The position numbers and the translations under genes were made by a program. From assembly GCA_026391455.1 (NCBI GenBank), contig JAPLEH010000056.1, positions 47,568 to 111,567 of the forward strand: 64,000 nt of DNA, read 5' to 3'. The DNA comes from Bacteroidota bacterium. GTDB taxonomy: Bacteria > Bacteroidota > Bacteroidia > Chitinophagales > Chitinophagaceae. The notes beneath the pieces are model-generated. The model ran no database searches. It was given only the letters and a program-made list of their open reading frames with translations, and had not been told where the DNA came from. Of this stretch, positions 47,551 to 55,449 are shown one piece after another (the stretch's first letter is position 1; each line of letters opens with the position of its first letter).

Positions 47551-47913
47551 GAATGACAGACATTATTTAATAAAACACTGTCCGAATTCCGTGTTTAACA
47601 CTAGTGAAAAAGACGATCAATACTTCTACTAAATTAAATACAGCTAATCCATTTTATGCGCACAGAATCTTTTCGACAAGAATACGTAGTTGTATTTTTT
47701 GTACAACACTCAGAATATGCTGTATTTTTGAATTAGCTAATGATAAATAAAAAGCTCTAAATAATGCGAATGCAGGCTATGAAGTTGCTGAGAAAATACC
47801 AGTTGTGATCAACTATAACGAACAGCATTTGTACGTCATACTATGAAAATGTTTATCTTAGGCTGATTTTTAAACGGTCAATCGAAGACAGAAAGACTTT
47901 TATATTTCAACGC
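47551..47913. other. AT-rich spacer before the island
   Basis: A 363-bp stretch without a credible gene. An exact -7 box (TATTTTTG, 47723-47730) lies about 190 bp before the XRE gene. Base composition shifts to A/T-rich here and stays so to about 52.5 kb. Confidence 0.5.
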
Positions 47914-48318
47914 ATGGAAAAGAAAATTCATCACGGACAAAATATTGCCCGTTTCCGGCAAATGCTGGGAATGAAACAAGATTTCCTGGCCTCCATATTG
48001 GGCGATGACTGGACCCAGATAAAGGTATCGCGCTTAGAGTCAAAAGAAGAAATTGAAGACGGATTATTAGATGATGTGGCAAAAGCCTTAAAGCTACCCG
48101 TTGAAGCATTAAAGAACTTTGATTCGGAAGCGGCAATAAGTTATATCAATACCTTTCACGATACTAGTAAAGTTGATTTTAATTATCATTGCAGCTTTAA
48201 CCCATTAGACAAATTTGTGGAAGCAGTGGAGAAAAACGAAAAATTGTATGAAGCACTGCTAAAAAGCGAAAGGGAACGTATCGCTTTATTGGAGAGAATG
48301 CTGAATGAAAGGAAATAA
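47914..48318 (+). CDS. XRE-type helix-turn-helix protein
   Basis: A 134-aa protein with an N-terminal HTH (about 8-62: IARFRQMLGMKQDFLASILG, VSRLESKEEIEDGLLDDVAK) and a C-terminal helix likely to be a coiled coil (KNEKLYEALLKSERERIALL). This shape is frequent in Bacteroidota accessory regions. It may regulate the genes that follow, though they are on the other strand. Confidence 0.8.
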   Translation: MEKKIHHGQNIARFRQMLGMKQDFLASILGDDWTQIKVSRLESKEEIEDGLLDDVAKALKLPVEALKNFDSEAAISYINTFHDTSKVDFNYHCSFNPLDKFVEAVEKNEKLYEALLKSERERIALLERMLNERK

Positions 48319-48349
48319 AAGGTAAACCGAATCGAAAAAGGCGGTTTTT

Positions 48350-48374
48350 CGGCAATTATATATCTGTTTACACC
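48350..48374. repeat. Left copy of a 25-bp inverted repeat
   Basis: Starts CGGCAATTATA and ends CTGTTTACACC. Its inverted partner is at 52493-52517, with 22 of 25 positions matching. The pair encloses the NADAR, PRTase, transposase remnant and KilA-N genes. Confidence 0.6.
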
Positions 48375-48382
48375 TAATAAAA

Positions 48383-48406
48383 AAACCATCCAAAATTGAA
48401 TGGTTT
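48383..48406 (-). terminator. Terminator of the NADAR gene
   Basis: An AAACCAT / ATGGTTT stem followed, on the minus strand, by a T-run. It lies 24 bp past the NADAR stop. Confidence 0.75.
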
Positions 48407-48429
48407 ACTATAATATCCTAACTAATATT

Positions 48430-49047
48430 TTATGCAAAAACAAACTCCCGTTCTGGAGTAGTGCTTACTGTTGAATCATTTTCATCACAAACTACTCCGA
48501 TTGGAAACCCTAACAAATTAAACTTTTCAAAATCTAAAGGGCTTACACAATACATTCGTTTATTTGGAATAACATATGTTTCCCGCATATGCATTAATAA
48601 ACGCCCTAATGCGTTTACTCCGGTACAATAATTCCCTTCAATTACGGCTCCCCAAACCTTTGGTTTAGGGGTTACCTCAACGATGTTTTTACCACTAGTT
48701 TTATTTAATAGCGAAGAAAAGCTATGCCAATTCTGGGATAATTTTACCTCTAATACCCACTGCATGACTTTGAATTGTATTTTATCCCAATCACTTCTAG
48801 TGTGTTTTATATTAGCCCGGCCAATCCACTTTGCTCTCATTGGGCTTTTTTCATTTATTATATCCCATTGCACTTTAGGGTGATCTGGAAACCTTAACGC
48901 CTGGTATAAGTGTTCGGCTGTGGGTATAATAACTTCATTAACATGAAGGCTAAATCCGGGAGCCATATTTGATAAGCCGCCAAATTCTTCTTTTGTCTTT
49001 CTGAATAGCACGCTATCAGAAATTAAATATGTTCGCATTGCTGACAT
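48430..49047 (-). CDS. NADAR-domain protein (YbiA-like)
   Basis: A 205-aa protein with the NADAR core: FGGLSNMAP, TAEHLYQALRFPDHP, MRAKWIGR, KVWGAVIEGNY and GVNALGRLLMHMRETY. NADAR enzymes cleave N-glycosidic bonds of ADP-ribose-like or nucleotide substrates. Some reverse guanine ADP-ribosylation by DarT1 toxins (the DarG1 type). A ~50-aa tail follows the core. It lies 16 bp behind the PRTase gene, so the two form a pair. The start may be 49047 (MSAM) or three codons later. Confidence 0.88.
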   Translation of the reverse strand: MSAMRTYLISDSVLFRKTKEEFGGLSNMAPGFSLHVNEVIIPTAEHLYQALRFPDHPKVQWDIINEKSPMRAKWIGRANIKHTRSDWDKIQFKVMQWVLEVKLSQNWHSFSSLLNKTSGKNIVEVTPKPKVWGAVIEGNYCTGVNALGRLLMHMRETYVIPNKRMYCVSPLDFEKFNLLGFPIGVVCDENDSTVSTTPEREFVFA

Positions 49048-49052
49048 AAGCC

Positions 49053-49060
49053 CAAATTTA
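49053..49060 (-). promoter_or_regulatory. -7 box TAAATTTG between PRTase and NADAR
   Basis: Exact TAnnTTTG in the 16-bp gap, 5 bp before the NADAR start. NADAR could be made separately from the upstream gene. Confidence 0.45.
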
Positions 49061-49063
49061 AGG

Positions 49064-50116
49064 TTAGTAAATACCCCTGTTGTCTAGCTTAAATAATGGA
49101 TACCAATTACTTCCCTGTACTTCCCACCAAAAAACTACTGGCGTTGTATTTGAAATATTTCGCCAGGTAAAAAAAATCGTACCTGTACCTAATGTCTTTC
49201 TTGTAGGATTCGTCATTCCTAATGGTCGCTGGTTCTCTTCCAACTCGTTTACGCCGTTCAAAAGTTCTACTCCTTTGTTTAAAATGATGTTTTCAAACCG
49301 AATTCGGTTTGCTTTGCTAGAAAAAAATTCTTCTTTTTTGGGAAGGTTTATATTTCTAAAAGCAAACTTTTCATCTCTATCGGCTTTCAAATTTTTTATA
49401 AAATCTAATACCGCCTTTGATTGATCTTGCGAAATAGGGTAGGCATGATTAAAAATTTGTCCATCCCCAGTAGGGTGATTTTGAATCGTATAGGCCGCCT
49501 GAAATTTTATTCTACCCATTATCGCATCATTATTAAACTGGTATTTAAGTCTCCATTTTACATTATAACAGCCCCATGAATGCTTGCAAAAGCAACTAAC
49601 AATAAATATCTTTTCTTCGTTAATAACTTTGTCATAGTTTGTAACCCCGTTTTCATTTTTCACTTCCAGCCACTTGGTACAGTCATTGAAAACTGTCCCG
49701 CCAGTTGCTAAAACATCGTCTATATACAAAGCATATTTTTTAGATTTGGAACCACAATCTTTCAATCTGATACCATGAGCTTCACTTAGTTCTTCATCCA
49801 AAATTTCAAGTAAAGCACTTTGGCTTTTATATTTCTTTTGCATGCTTAAGAACTCAACGTGTTTCAAAAAATCCACTGTGTTCTTATACTTAAAATGCTC
49901 CGCTAATTTATCTATTTGACGAATTAAAAGTTTTCTGGCTTTTGCCTCCGAGATATACACTCCTTGCTTCAGTAAATGCAATAATTCCTCCAAAATAAAC
50001 TGCTGGTCTTCCTGAAATTGCTTTGACCACTTTATCACATGGTCAGTATCAAACTTTACATTACCCCTATGGTAATCATGAACTATTTCGCATATACTGG
50101 CGGCAATCTTCTTCAA
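49064..50116 (-). CDS. Large phosphoribosyltransferase-fold protein (PRTase-CE type)
   Basis: A 350-aa protein. After ~120 mostly helical residues comes the PRPP-loop YALYIDDVLATGGTVFND (D133, D134, T138-T141), the signature of type I phosphoribosyltransferases. The C-terminal part (about 270-350) has PTRKTLGTGTIFFTWRNIS and FWWEVQGSNWYP and is not a usual PRTase region. Stand-alone proteins of this type, called PRTase-CE as I recall, were proposed from genome context to act in conflict or defence. The only start before the conserved N-terminus is TTG, since the nearby ATG is out of frame. The NADAR partner follows 16 bp later. Confidence 0.75.
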   Translation of the reverse strand: MKKIAASICEIVHDYHRGNVKFDTDHVIKWSKQFQEDQQFILEELLHLLKQGVYISEAKARKLLIRQIDKLAEHFKYKNTVDFLKHVEFLSMQKKYKSQSALLEILDEELSEAHGIRLKDCGSKSKKYALYIDDVLATGGTVFNDCTKWLEVKNENGVTNYDKVINEEKIFIVSCFCKHSWGCYNVKWRLKYQFNNDAIMGRIKFQAAYTIQNHPTGDGQIFNHAYPISQDQSKAVLDFIKNLKADRDEKFAFRNINLPKKEEFFSSKANRIRFENIILNKGVELLNGVNELEENQRPLGMTNPTRKTLGTGTIFFTWRNISNTTPVVFWWEVQGSNWYPLFKLDNRGIY

Positions 50117-50210
50117 GCATTTTGGTTTGACGCTTCAAGATATTCCTAAATAGTTTCAGCTAATAGCCTGATTATTAATTTTTTATCCACAGATGTTAGC
50201 TAAGCCGGCC

Positions 50211-50218
50211 CAAAAATA
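50211..50218 (-). promoter_or_regulatory. -7 box TATTTTTG upstream of the PRTase gene
   Basis: Exact TAnnTTTG on the minus strand, about 95 bp before the TTG start, inside an imperfect palindrome (GCCCAAAAA / TTTTTTGGGC, 50208-50247). Confidence 0.4.
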
Positions 50219-50364
50219 CTAATTATTTTAGCTTTTTTGGGCTAATTTAATTAGATTATTTGAACTAACAATTTACAGATCAATGAAAGATTCTATAAGA
50301 ATTTCTTTACACTAATTTCGGGAATTAAAAAATTAAGCATATGTTTACACCATAACCAGAAATT

Positions 50365-51276
50365 ATGTTGCCTGAATTTAAGAGCATTTTTGAATTACTG
50401 AGAGCCTTTCCAACGGAACAGGCCTGCATAGATCATTTGGAGAGGCTGCAATGGGATGGCACTCCCGTTTCTCCATTTGACCCTTATTCTAAAGTGTACA
50501 AATGCGCTGGCTATAAGTACAAGTGTAAAAACACAGGGAAATATTTCAATATCCGCACCGGTACTATTTTCGACAATACTAAAATCCCACTCCAAAAATG
50601 GTTCCTGGCTTTATATGTTTATAGTTCCCATAAAAAGGGAATTAGTAGCCACCAGCTTGCAAATGATATATATGTTACACAAAAAAGCGCCTGGTTCCTA
50701 TTGCATCGTTTACGCTATGCTTTTGACCACCCAAATTTTAAGGCCGCACTTAGAAATGTAGTTGAGGTAGATGAGTGCGGCATCGGTGGACAGACATACT
50801 ACAAGCACTATGATAAGAAGCGAAAGAACGAGGATGACGCAACTATTTCTGGAAAGACCTCTGTAATAGGAATGAGGGAAAGAGAAGGTAATGTAAAGTA
50901 AAGGCTATGGTTATCGCCGACAGGAATAAGGAAACCGTACTACCAGTAGTGTATGAGAATGTTGAACCTTACTGCCGTAATTATGACAGACGATTTACAG
51001 GCTTACCAGCATCTTAAAAAGACTTTGAACATCATTATGTAAATCACAGTGCAAAGGACTTTGTGAACGGAATGGCGCACATCAACGCATAGAATAATTC
51101 TGGTGACGCCTGAAAAGGGGCATTGACGGCATATATCATTCTGTCAGTAAAGCTCACTTACACACCTATTTTGACGAGTTTACTTTACGGTTCAATACCT
51201 GTAAATTTGATACACAGTGACGGTTTGACTTAGTGCTTTCGGGTGTGGCCGGTAAGAAAATGACCTAAGAAGAATT
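50365..51276 (+). pseudogene. Decayed IS1595 (ISXO2-like) transposase
   Basis: The intact 178-aa N-terminal part has the zinc-ribbon/HTH region (CIDHLERLQWDGTPVSP, YKCKNTGKYFNIRTGTIFDN, ISSHQLANDIYVTQKSAWF) and the start of the DDE domain (VEVDECGIGG). The frame then breaks at GNVK. The expected continuation is found in other frames: AMVIADRNKETVLPVVYEN, VIMTDDLQAYQHLKKTF, YVNHSAKDFVNGMAHIN, then AHLHTYFDEF-like and FDLVLSGVAGK-like segments, with several stops. At least three frameshifts are needed, so the element is dead. No terminal repeats could be fixed. Confidence 0.88.
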
Positions 51277-51287
51277 AAAAAAGTGAC

Positions 51288-52220
51288 ATGAGTAAAATAA
51301 AGGTACAGGGGACAGAGATTAACATACTTACCTTAAATAATAGCGACTATATTTCATTAACAAATATGGTCTCTAATCAAGAGGAGGGTTCTAAACTTAT
51401 TGAGAAATGGCTTACCAACAAGAACACCATTGAGTTTTTGGGTATTTGGGAACAGCTAAATAACAAGGACTTTAATTCCCCCGAATTCGGGGGAATTATG
51501 AGCGAGGCGGGAACGAATCGGTTTTATATGTCTGTTAAACAATGGGTTACAAGGACAGGAGCAGTGGGGGTAACGGCCAGGGCTGGCAGCCAAGGCGGCA
51601 CCTATGCCCACCGCGACATTGCTTTTAATTTCGGCTTATACATTAGCCCCATCTTTAACCTAATCCTCATTAAAGAGTTTCAAAGGCTTAAAGAGATAGA
51701 GAGTAATCAGTATGGAGTTGAGTGGAATTTCAAAGGTGTTCTCAGTAAGGCCAATTATCACATTCACAATGCAGCGGTCAAAAACTATAAAGTTCCGAAA
51801 GCTGGGTATGCACAGGCAAAGGAGTGGCTTTTGTATGCTGATGAAGCAGACTTATTAAATATATCTCTATTTGGGACAACGGCAAAGCAATGGCGAGAAG
51901 CCAATCCTCAGAGGGCGCTGAATGGTGAGAATATCAGGGATATGGCAAGTATAAATGAACTCGCTATTTTGTCCAACATGGAAAGTCTTAATTCAATTCT
52001 AATAAAGAATGGACTGACTAAAAAAGATCGGTTTAAAATTTTACGGGAAACTGTAATAGATCAGAAGAGAACTCTTGACTCAATTGATATAGCAAAGTCA
52101 ATTAAAAAGGAAACCCACACAACATATATTGAACATCAACAAAAAAAAAGTGATGAGTCAGAGTTTGATAAAAAACTCAAGGGCTTATTAAGCGTACCAC
52201 CACCAAAGAAAGATAAATAA
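51288..52220 (+). CDS. KilA-N domain protein
   Basis: A 310-aa protein. The N-terminal ~130 residues form a KilA-N DNA-binding domain (DYISLTNMVS, FYMSVKQWVTRTGAVGV, GGTYAHRDIAFNFGLYISP, FNLILIKEFQRLKE). The C-terminal half (GYAQAKEWLLYADEADLLNI and onward) is of unknown function and highly charged at the end. KilA-N proteins are mostly phage or mobile-element encoded. It starts just behind the transposase remnant and is AT-rich like the rest of the island. Confidence 0.87.
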   Translation: MSKIKVQGTEINILTLNNSDYISLTNMVSNQEEGSKLIEKWLTNKNTIEFLGIWEQLNNKDFNSPEFGGIMSEAGTNRFYMSVKQWVTRTGAVGVTARAGSQGGTYAHRDIAFNFGLYISPIFNLILIKEFQRLKEIESNQYGVEWNFKGVLSKANYHIHNAAVKNYKVPKAGYAQAKEWLLYADEADLLNISLFGTTAKQWREANPQRALNGENIRDMASINELAILSNMESLNSILIKNGLTKKDRFKILRETVIDQKRTLDSIDIAKSIKKETHTTYIEHQQKKSDESEFDKKLKGLLSVPPPKKDK

Positions 52221-52582
52221 TCAATTATCGGGGTTTCATGATAATTATTGGTAAAAACACGGGTCTTAAATATGTTGGTATGAATATTTTTACACTTTTA
52301 TACAAAATTTATCACGATACTATACCCCGCACCAATATGACAAACTCGAAAAACGGCCAGCAGATCAGCTCTTTACTATATCAAAAGCGGTTTTTGATGC
52401 CTCCCCGGTATCCTGTTTAAAGCCAGGTATTCTGCTAACTGAAAGCTGTTTTTCAAGATGCAAAACCCTCATTATAATTCTAATAAGTGTTCGGTGTAAA
52501 CAGGTGTATTATTGCCGTTTTTTCATAAACAGAGCAATAGAAAAGAAAATAACCACTTGTTATAATCCCAGTCAACGAATCA
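52221..52582. other. Spacer with right copy of the 25-bp inverted repeat
   Basis: A 362-bp spacer without a gene I can support. At 52493-52517 it carries the inverse partner of the repeat at 48350-48374 (GGTGTAAACAGG ... ATTGCCG). Base composition returns to the chromosomal norm just beyond it, so this is the probable right limit of the island. Confidence 0.55.
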
Positions 52583-54160
52583 TCAACGCACAAACCCCGG
52601 CCCCTTCAATGCTTTGCCATTTCGCACACCGGTATGCACGCCATTGTCAACCGTAAGCTGTCCGTTCACCACCACAAACTGAAAGCCGGTAGCATAATGA
52701 TGCGGATCTGAAAAAGTGGATACATCTTTTACCTTATTTTCATCAAACACAAGGATATCGGCGGCCATTCCCTCTTTGAGAATGCCCCGGTCTTTCAATT
52801 GAAATTTTTGTGCAGGCAGGGAAGTCATGCGGCGCACCGCTTCTTCCAGGGAGATCACTTTTTCTTCGCGTACATATTTACTCAGCACCCGTGCATTGGT
52901 GCCATAGCCCCTCGGGTGCGGCATACCTCTTCCCAATACACGAATGGAAGCATCACTGGCAAACATATTGAACGGATATTGCATAATGCGCTTTACATCT
53001 TCTTCACTCATACCATGAAATACCGCACTGGCACCACCATTGATCATGATATCAATAACGGTAAGCGCCTCTTCCGAAGCCTTGTGTTTACGGCCTTTCA
53101 TTATATTGATCTGTTCGATACTTTTCCCATTGTACGTAGTATCCGGCGCATAATAAGCTACCACGGCATAACTGAGATGTTTGAGTTTTCTTTTTTTCAA
53201 CCGTTCCAGTATGCAGTTCACAACATATTTTCTTATTTCAGGTCTTCCGAGCCGGGCTTTGATGGAGTCTTGCCCGTCGGCCAGTATCTCATCGGGTATA
53301 AGCGTGCTGATAGAAGTGCTGCTGGCTGTATAAGGATACTGGTCAATGGTTACTTCTATTCCTTCTCTACGGGCTGCCTCTATCATGGGTACAGTGATTT
53401 TGCTACGTCCCCAGTTTTGTTGACCGCTCAGTTTAAAATGCGAAATCTCCACGGGAATTCGTGCTTCCCGTCCGATCGTAATGGCTTCTTCAATGGCCTG
53501 TGTTACGCTGTCGCCTTCATCGCGCATATGGCTGGCATAAACACCATTGTAGCGCGCAGCGATCTTTGCCAGCGCCACGATCTCCGGTGTTTTGGTATAG
53601 GTGCCGGGTATATAGATCAGCCCGGTGGAGAGGCCAATGGCCCCATCGCGCATGGCTTTATCTACAATGGATTCCATTCTCTTCATTTCATCGGGAGTGG
53701 CATCGCGGTTGGCCCGGCCCATTACGGCTTTGCGTACATCATTGTGCCCCACCAGTACGGCCACATTGATAGACATGCGCAATGAATCCACAAAATGCAG
53801 GTATTGCCCGATATCCGTGGCAGAAGAACCACAGTTGCCGGTGATACAGGTGGTAACGCCATCGAGAATAAAATTGGTGGCGCGGGGATCTTTCGTTTCG
53901 TCTTCTTCCAGATGGGTATGCACATCAATAAAACCGGGCGATACAATAAGACCTGCTGCATCTATGATACGGGTGGCCGGGTTGGTAATATGGCGACTGA
54001 TGGCAACGATCTTTCCATCTTTAATGGCGAGGTCACTATAATACCAGTTGTTGCCGGTGCCATCCATTATTTTTCCATTCCGGATAATGATATCATACGA
54101 AGGCTGTGCATATAGAATACTGCTACAAAGCAGCAGCAGGAAGGTCAGAAGATGTCGCAT
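52583..54160 (-). CDS. Exported N-acyl-D-amino-acid deacylase-like amidohydrolase
   Basis: A 525-aa metal-dependent amidohydrolase with a signal peptide (ending ILYAQ). Motifs are the first-strand H81-T-H83 (GFIDVHTHLEED), GNCGSSATD, GAIGLSTGLIYIPG, VYASHMRDEGD, VEISHFKLSG and MFASDASIRV (catalytic Asp). It closes with a small beta-sandwich region (GILKEGMAADILVFDENKV). The pattern fits D-aminoacylases, which release D-amino acids from N-acyl forms and could act on cell-wall fragments. It is divergent from and close to the Crp/Fnr gene. Confidence 0.9.
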   Translation of the reverse strand: MRHLLTFLLLLCSSILYAQPSYDIIIRNGKIMDGTGNNWYYSDLAIKDGKIVAISRHITNPATRIIDAAGLIVSPGFIDVHTHLEEDETKDPRATNFILDGVTTCITGNCGSSATDIGQYLHFVDSLRMSINVAVLVGHNDVRKAVMGRANRDATPDEMKRMESIVDKAMRDGAIGLSTGLIYIPGTYTKTPEIVALAKIAARYNGVYASHMRDEGDSVTQAIEEAITIGREARIPVEISHFKLSGQQNWGRSKITVPMIEAARREGIEVTIDQYPYTASSTSISTLIPDEILADGQDSIKARLGRPEIRKYVVNCILERLKKRKLKHLSYAVVAYYAPDTTYNGKSIEQINIMKGRKHKASEEALTVIDIMINGGASAVFHGMSEEDVKRIMQYPFNMFASDASIRVLGRGMPHPRGYGTNARVLSKYVREEKVISLEEAVRRMTSLPAQKFQLKDRGILKEGMAADILVFDENKVKDVSTFSDPHHYATGFQFVVVNGQLTVDNGVHTGVRNGKALKGPGFVR

Positions 54161-54204
54161 ATTGCAATTTCGGTTATTTTCAGCACTTGCAGATCGTGCA
54201 GGGA

Positions 54205-54852
54205 ATGGCTAGCTTTACGCAAATGGCGCTGGATAAAGATGAAATACAAAAATACCTTCCGGGCTTCAGCGAGGAGCTGATCGCTGAAATAGCCGAACAT
54301 GGCCTCATCAAAGAAGTACCGTCGGGGGTGGAGATATTGCGGGAGGGGCAATATATCAAGTCCGTTCCCATAGTATTGGAGGGGTTGGTAAAAGTGTTTA
54401 CCCGCCAGGGCGAAAAAGAATTGCTCTTGTATTATATCGGCAGTACCGAAAGCTGTATCATGTCTTTTTCTTCCGGACTATCCAGCACACCCAGCCGCAT
54501 CTTTGCATTTACCGAAGAACCCAGTCTGCTCCTGCTGCTGCCAGCAGATAAACTAACGGTGTGGGTTAAACGATTTCCGCCCTTGAATGAATTATTCTTT
54601 CAGCAATATAATCTCCGCTATACCGAAATGCTGGATACCATCAATGCCCTCTTGTTTGGAAAAATGGATCACCGCATTTATCAATACTTACTCGAAAAAA
54701 GCCGCCTCAAAGGAGAGAAAGTACTTGACCTCCGCCATAAACAGATCGCTGCTGAACTGGGCACGGCCCGGGAAGTGGTGACAAGGGTGCTCAAGCGCCT
54801 GGAGCAGGAAGGCAAGATCCGCCAGGTGGCCGGCGGCATAGAAATCAACTGA
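54205..54852 (+). CDS. Crp/Fnr-family transcription regulator
   Basis: From the ATG at 54205, 215 residues: a cyclic-nucleotide-binding-type beta barrel (about 20-125, LIKEVPSGVEILREGQYIKS, VLEGLVKVFT) and a winged HTH (about 150-215, LDLRHKQIAAELGTAREVVT, VLKRLEQEGKIRQV). No Cys cluster of Fnr type is seen. Two small membrane-protein genes follow on the same strand and are likely targets. The extended frame from 54106 runs into the divergent gene and is not used. Confidence 0.9.
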   Translation: MASFTQMALDKDEIQKYLPGFSEELIAEIAEHGLIKEVPSGVEILREGQYIKSVPIVLEGLVKVFTRQGEKELLLYYIGSTESCIMSFSSGLSSTPSRIFAFTEEPSLLLLLPADKLTVWVKRFPPLNELFFQQYNLRYTEMLDTINALLFGKMDHRIYQYLLEKSRLKGEKVLDLRHKQIAAELGTAREVVTRVLKRLEQEGKIRQVAGGIEIN

Positions 54853-54902
54853 GTTGGTGATTCGGGTCACCGGGTACCCGACGGGCCCTTTCTACTTTTA
54901 CC

Positions 54903-55007
54903 ATGCAATCAGGTAGTATGAAGAAAAAAGGAATCAAGCTTTTACTTGTCTGCCTGTTGTGCCTGGCAATCATCGCAGGCCTGGCATGGGTGATCAACCA
55001 ATTTTAA
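54903..55007 (+). CDS. Single-pass small membrane protein, 34 aa
   Basis: MQSGSMKKKGIKLLL, then a hydrophobic helix CLLCLAIIAGLAWVINQF to the stop. A positive N-terminus plus one helix suggests a real inner-membrane microprotein. It lies between the Crp/Fnr gene (50 bp) and the DUF2892 gene (19 bp). Confidence 0.55.
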   Translation: MQSGSMKKKGIKLLLVCLLCLAIIAGLAWVINQF

Positions 55008-55026
55008 ACACTAAAAAATTATTATT

Positions 55027-55242
55027 ATGAAACCGAACATGGGAAACGCAGACCGTATCATCCGCATATTACTGGCAGCCGTATTTGCTTATTTGTATTT
55101 CAGTGGCACCGTGGCCGGTACACCGGGATTGATACTGGTGATACTCGGTGGAGTATTCGTACTCACCAGCCTGATCAGCTTCTGCCCCTTATATACATTG
55201 GTGGGTTTGAACACCTGCCCGAATAAGCAGGGAGCCAAATAG
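55027..55242 (+). CDS. DUF2892 (YgaP-like) inner-membrane protein
   Basis: A 71-aa protein: MGNADRIIRILLAAVFAYLY, second helix PGLILVILGGVFVLTSLI, then FCPLYTLVGLNTC. This is the standard two-helix DUF2892 domain with its FCPLY and C-terminal Cys. In YgaP the domain anchors a rhodanese; here it stands alone. Crp/Fnr regulators often sit beside it. It is followed by a strong terminator. Confidence 0.9.
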   Translation: MKPNMGNADRIIRILLAAVFAYLYFSGTVAGTPGLILVILGGVFVLTSLISFCPLYTLVGLNTCPNKQGAK

Positions 55243-55291
55243 GGTTTGTATAAAACTTGCCGGCTTACCGCAAAAAGCATTGCCGTGCATG

Positions 55292-55328
55292 AAGGAGGGG
55301 TATGTGTAAACATACTCCTCCTTTGCTT
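55292..55328 (+). terminator. Rho-independent terminator
   Basis: A 14-bp stem (AAGGAGGGGTATGT / ACATACTCCTCCTT, one G-T pair) with a GTAA tetraloop, then TGCTTTTA. Confidence 0.85.
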
Positions 55329-55449
55329 TTAGCGTTAAACGGTGAAAAGACGGTGAAAATACCGTGATTATGGTATTGGTATATTGAGAAAAAAGGCTCA
55401 ACTTACTCCATTATCCAGTCGTATCTAACTATTTAACCAACGATCCACA

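Noticed and set aside
50183..50191. Perfect DnaA box TTATCCACA upstream of the PRTase gene
   Set aside because: Single box with no cluster; one such 9-mer is expected by chance in AT-rich DNA.
52238..52420. 60-aa frame after the KilA-N gene
   Set aside because: No domain, no promoter or conserved feature; composition matches the surrounding spacer.
52799..53785. 328-aa frame opposite the D-aminoacylase gene
   Set aside because: The opposite strand has clear catalytic motifs along the same stretch; this frame is Cys/His/Arg-rich without any domain.
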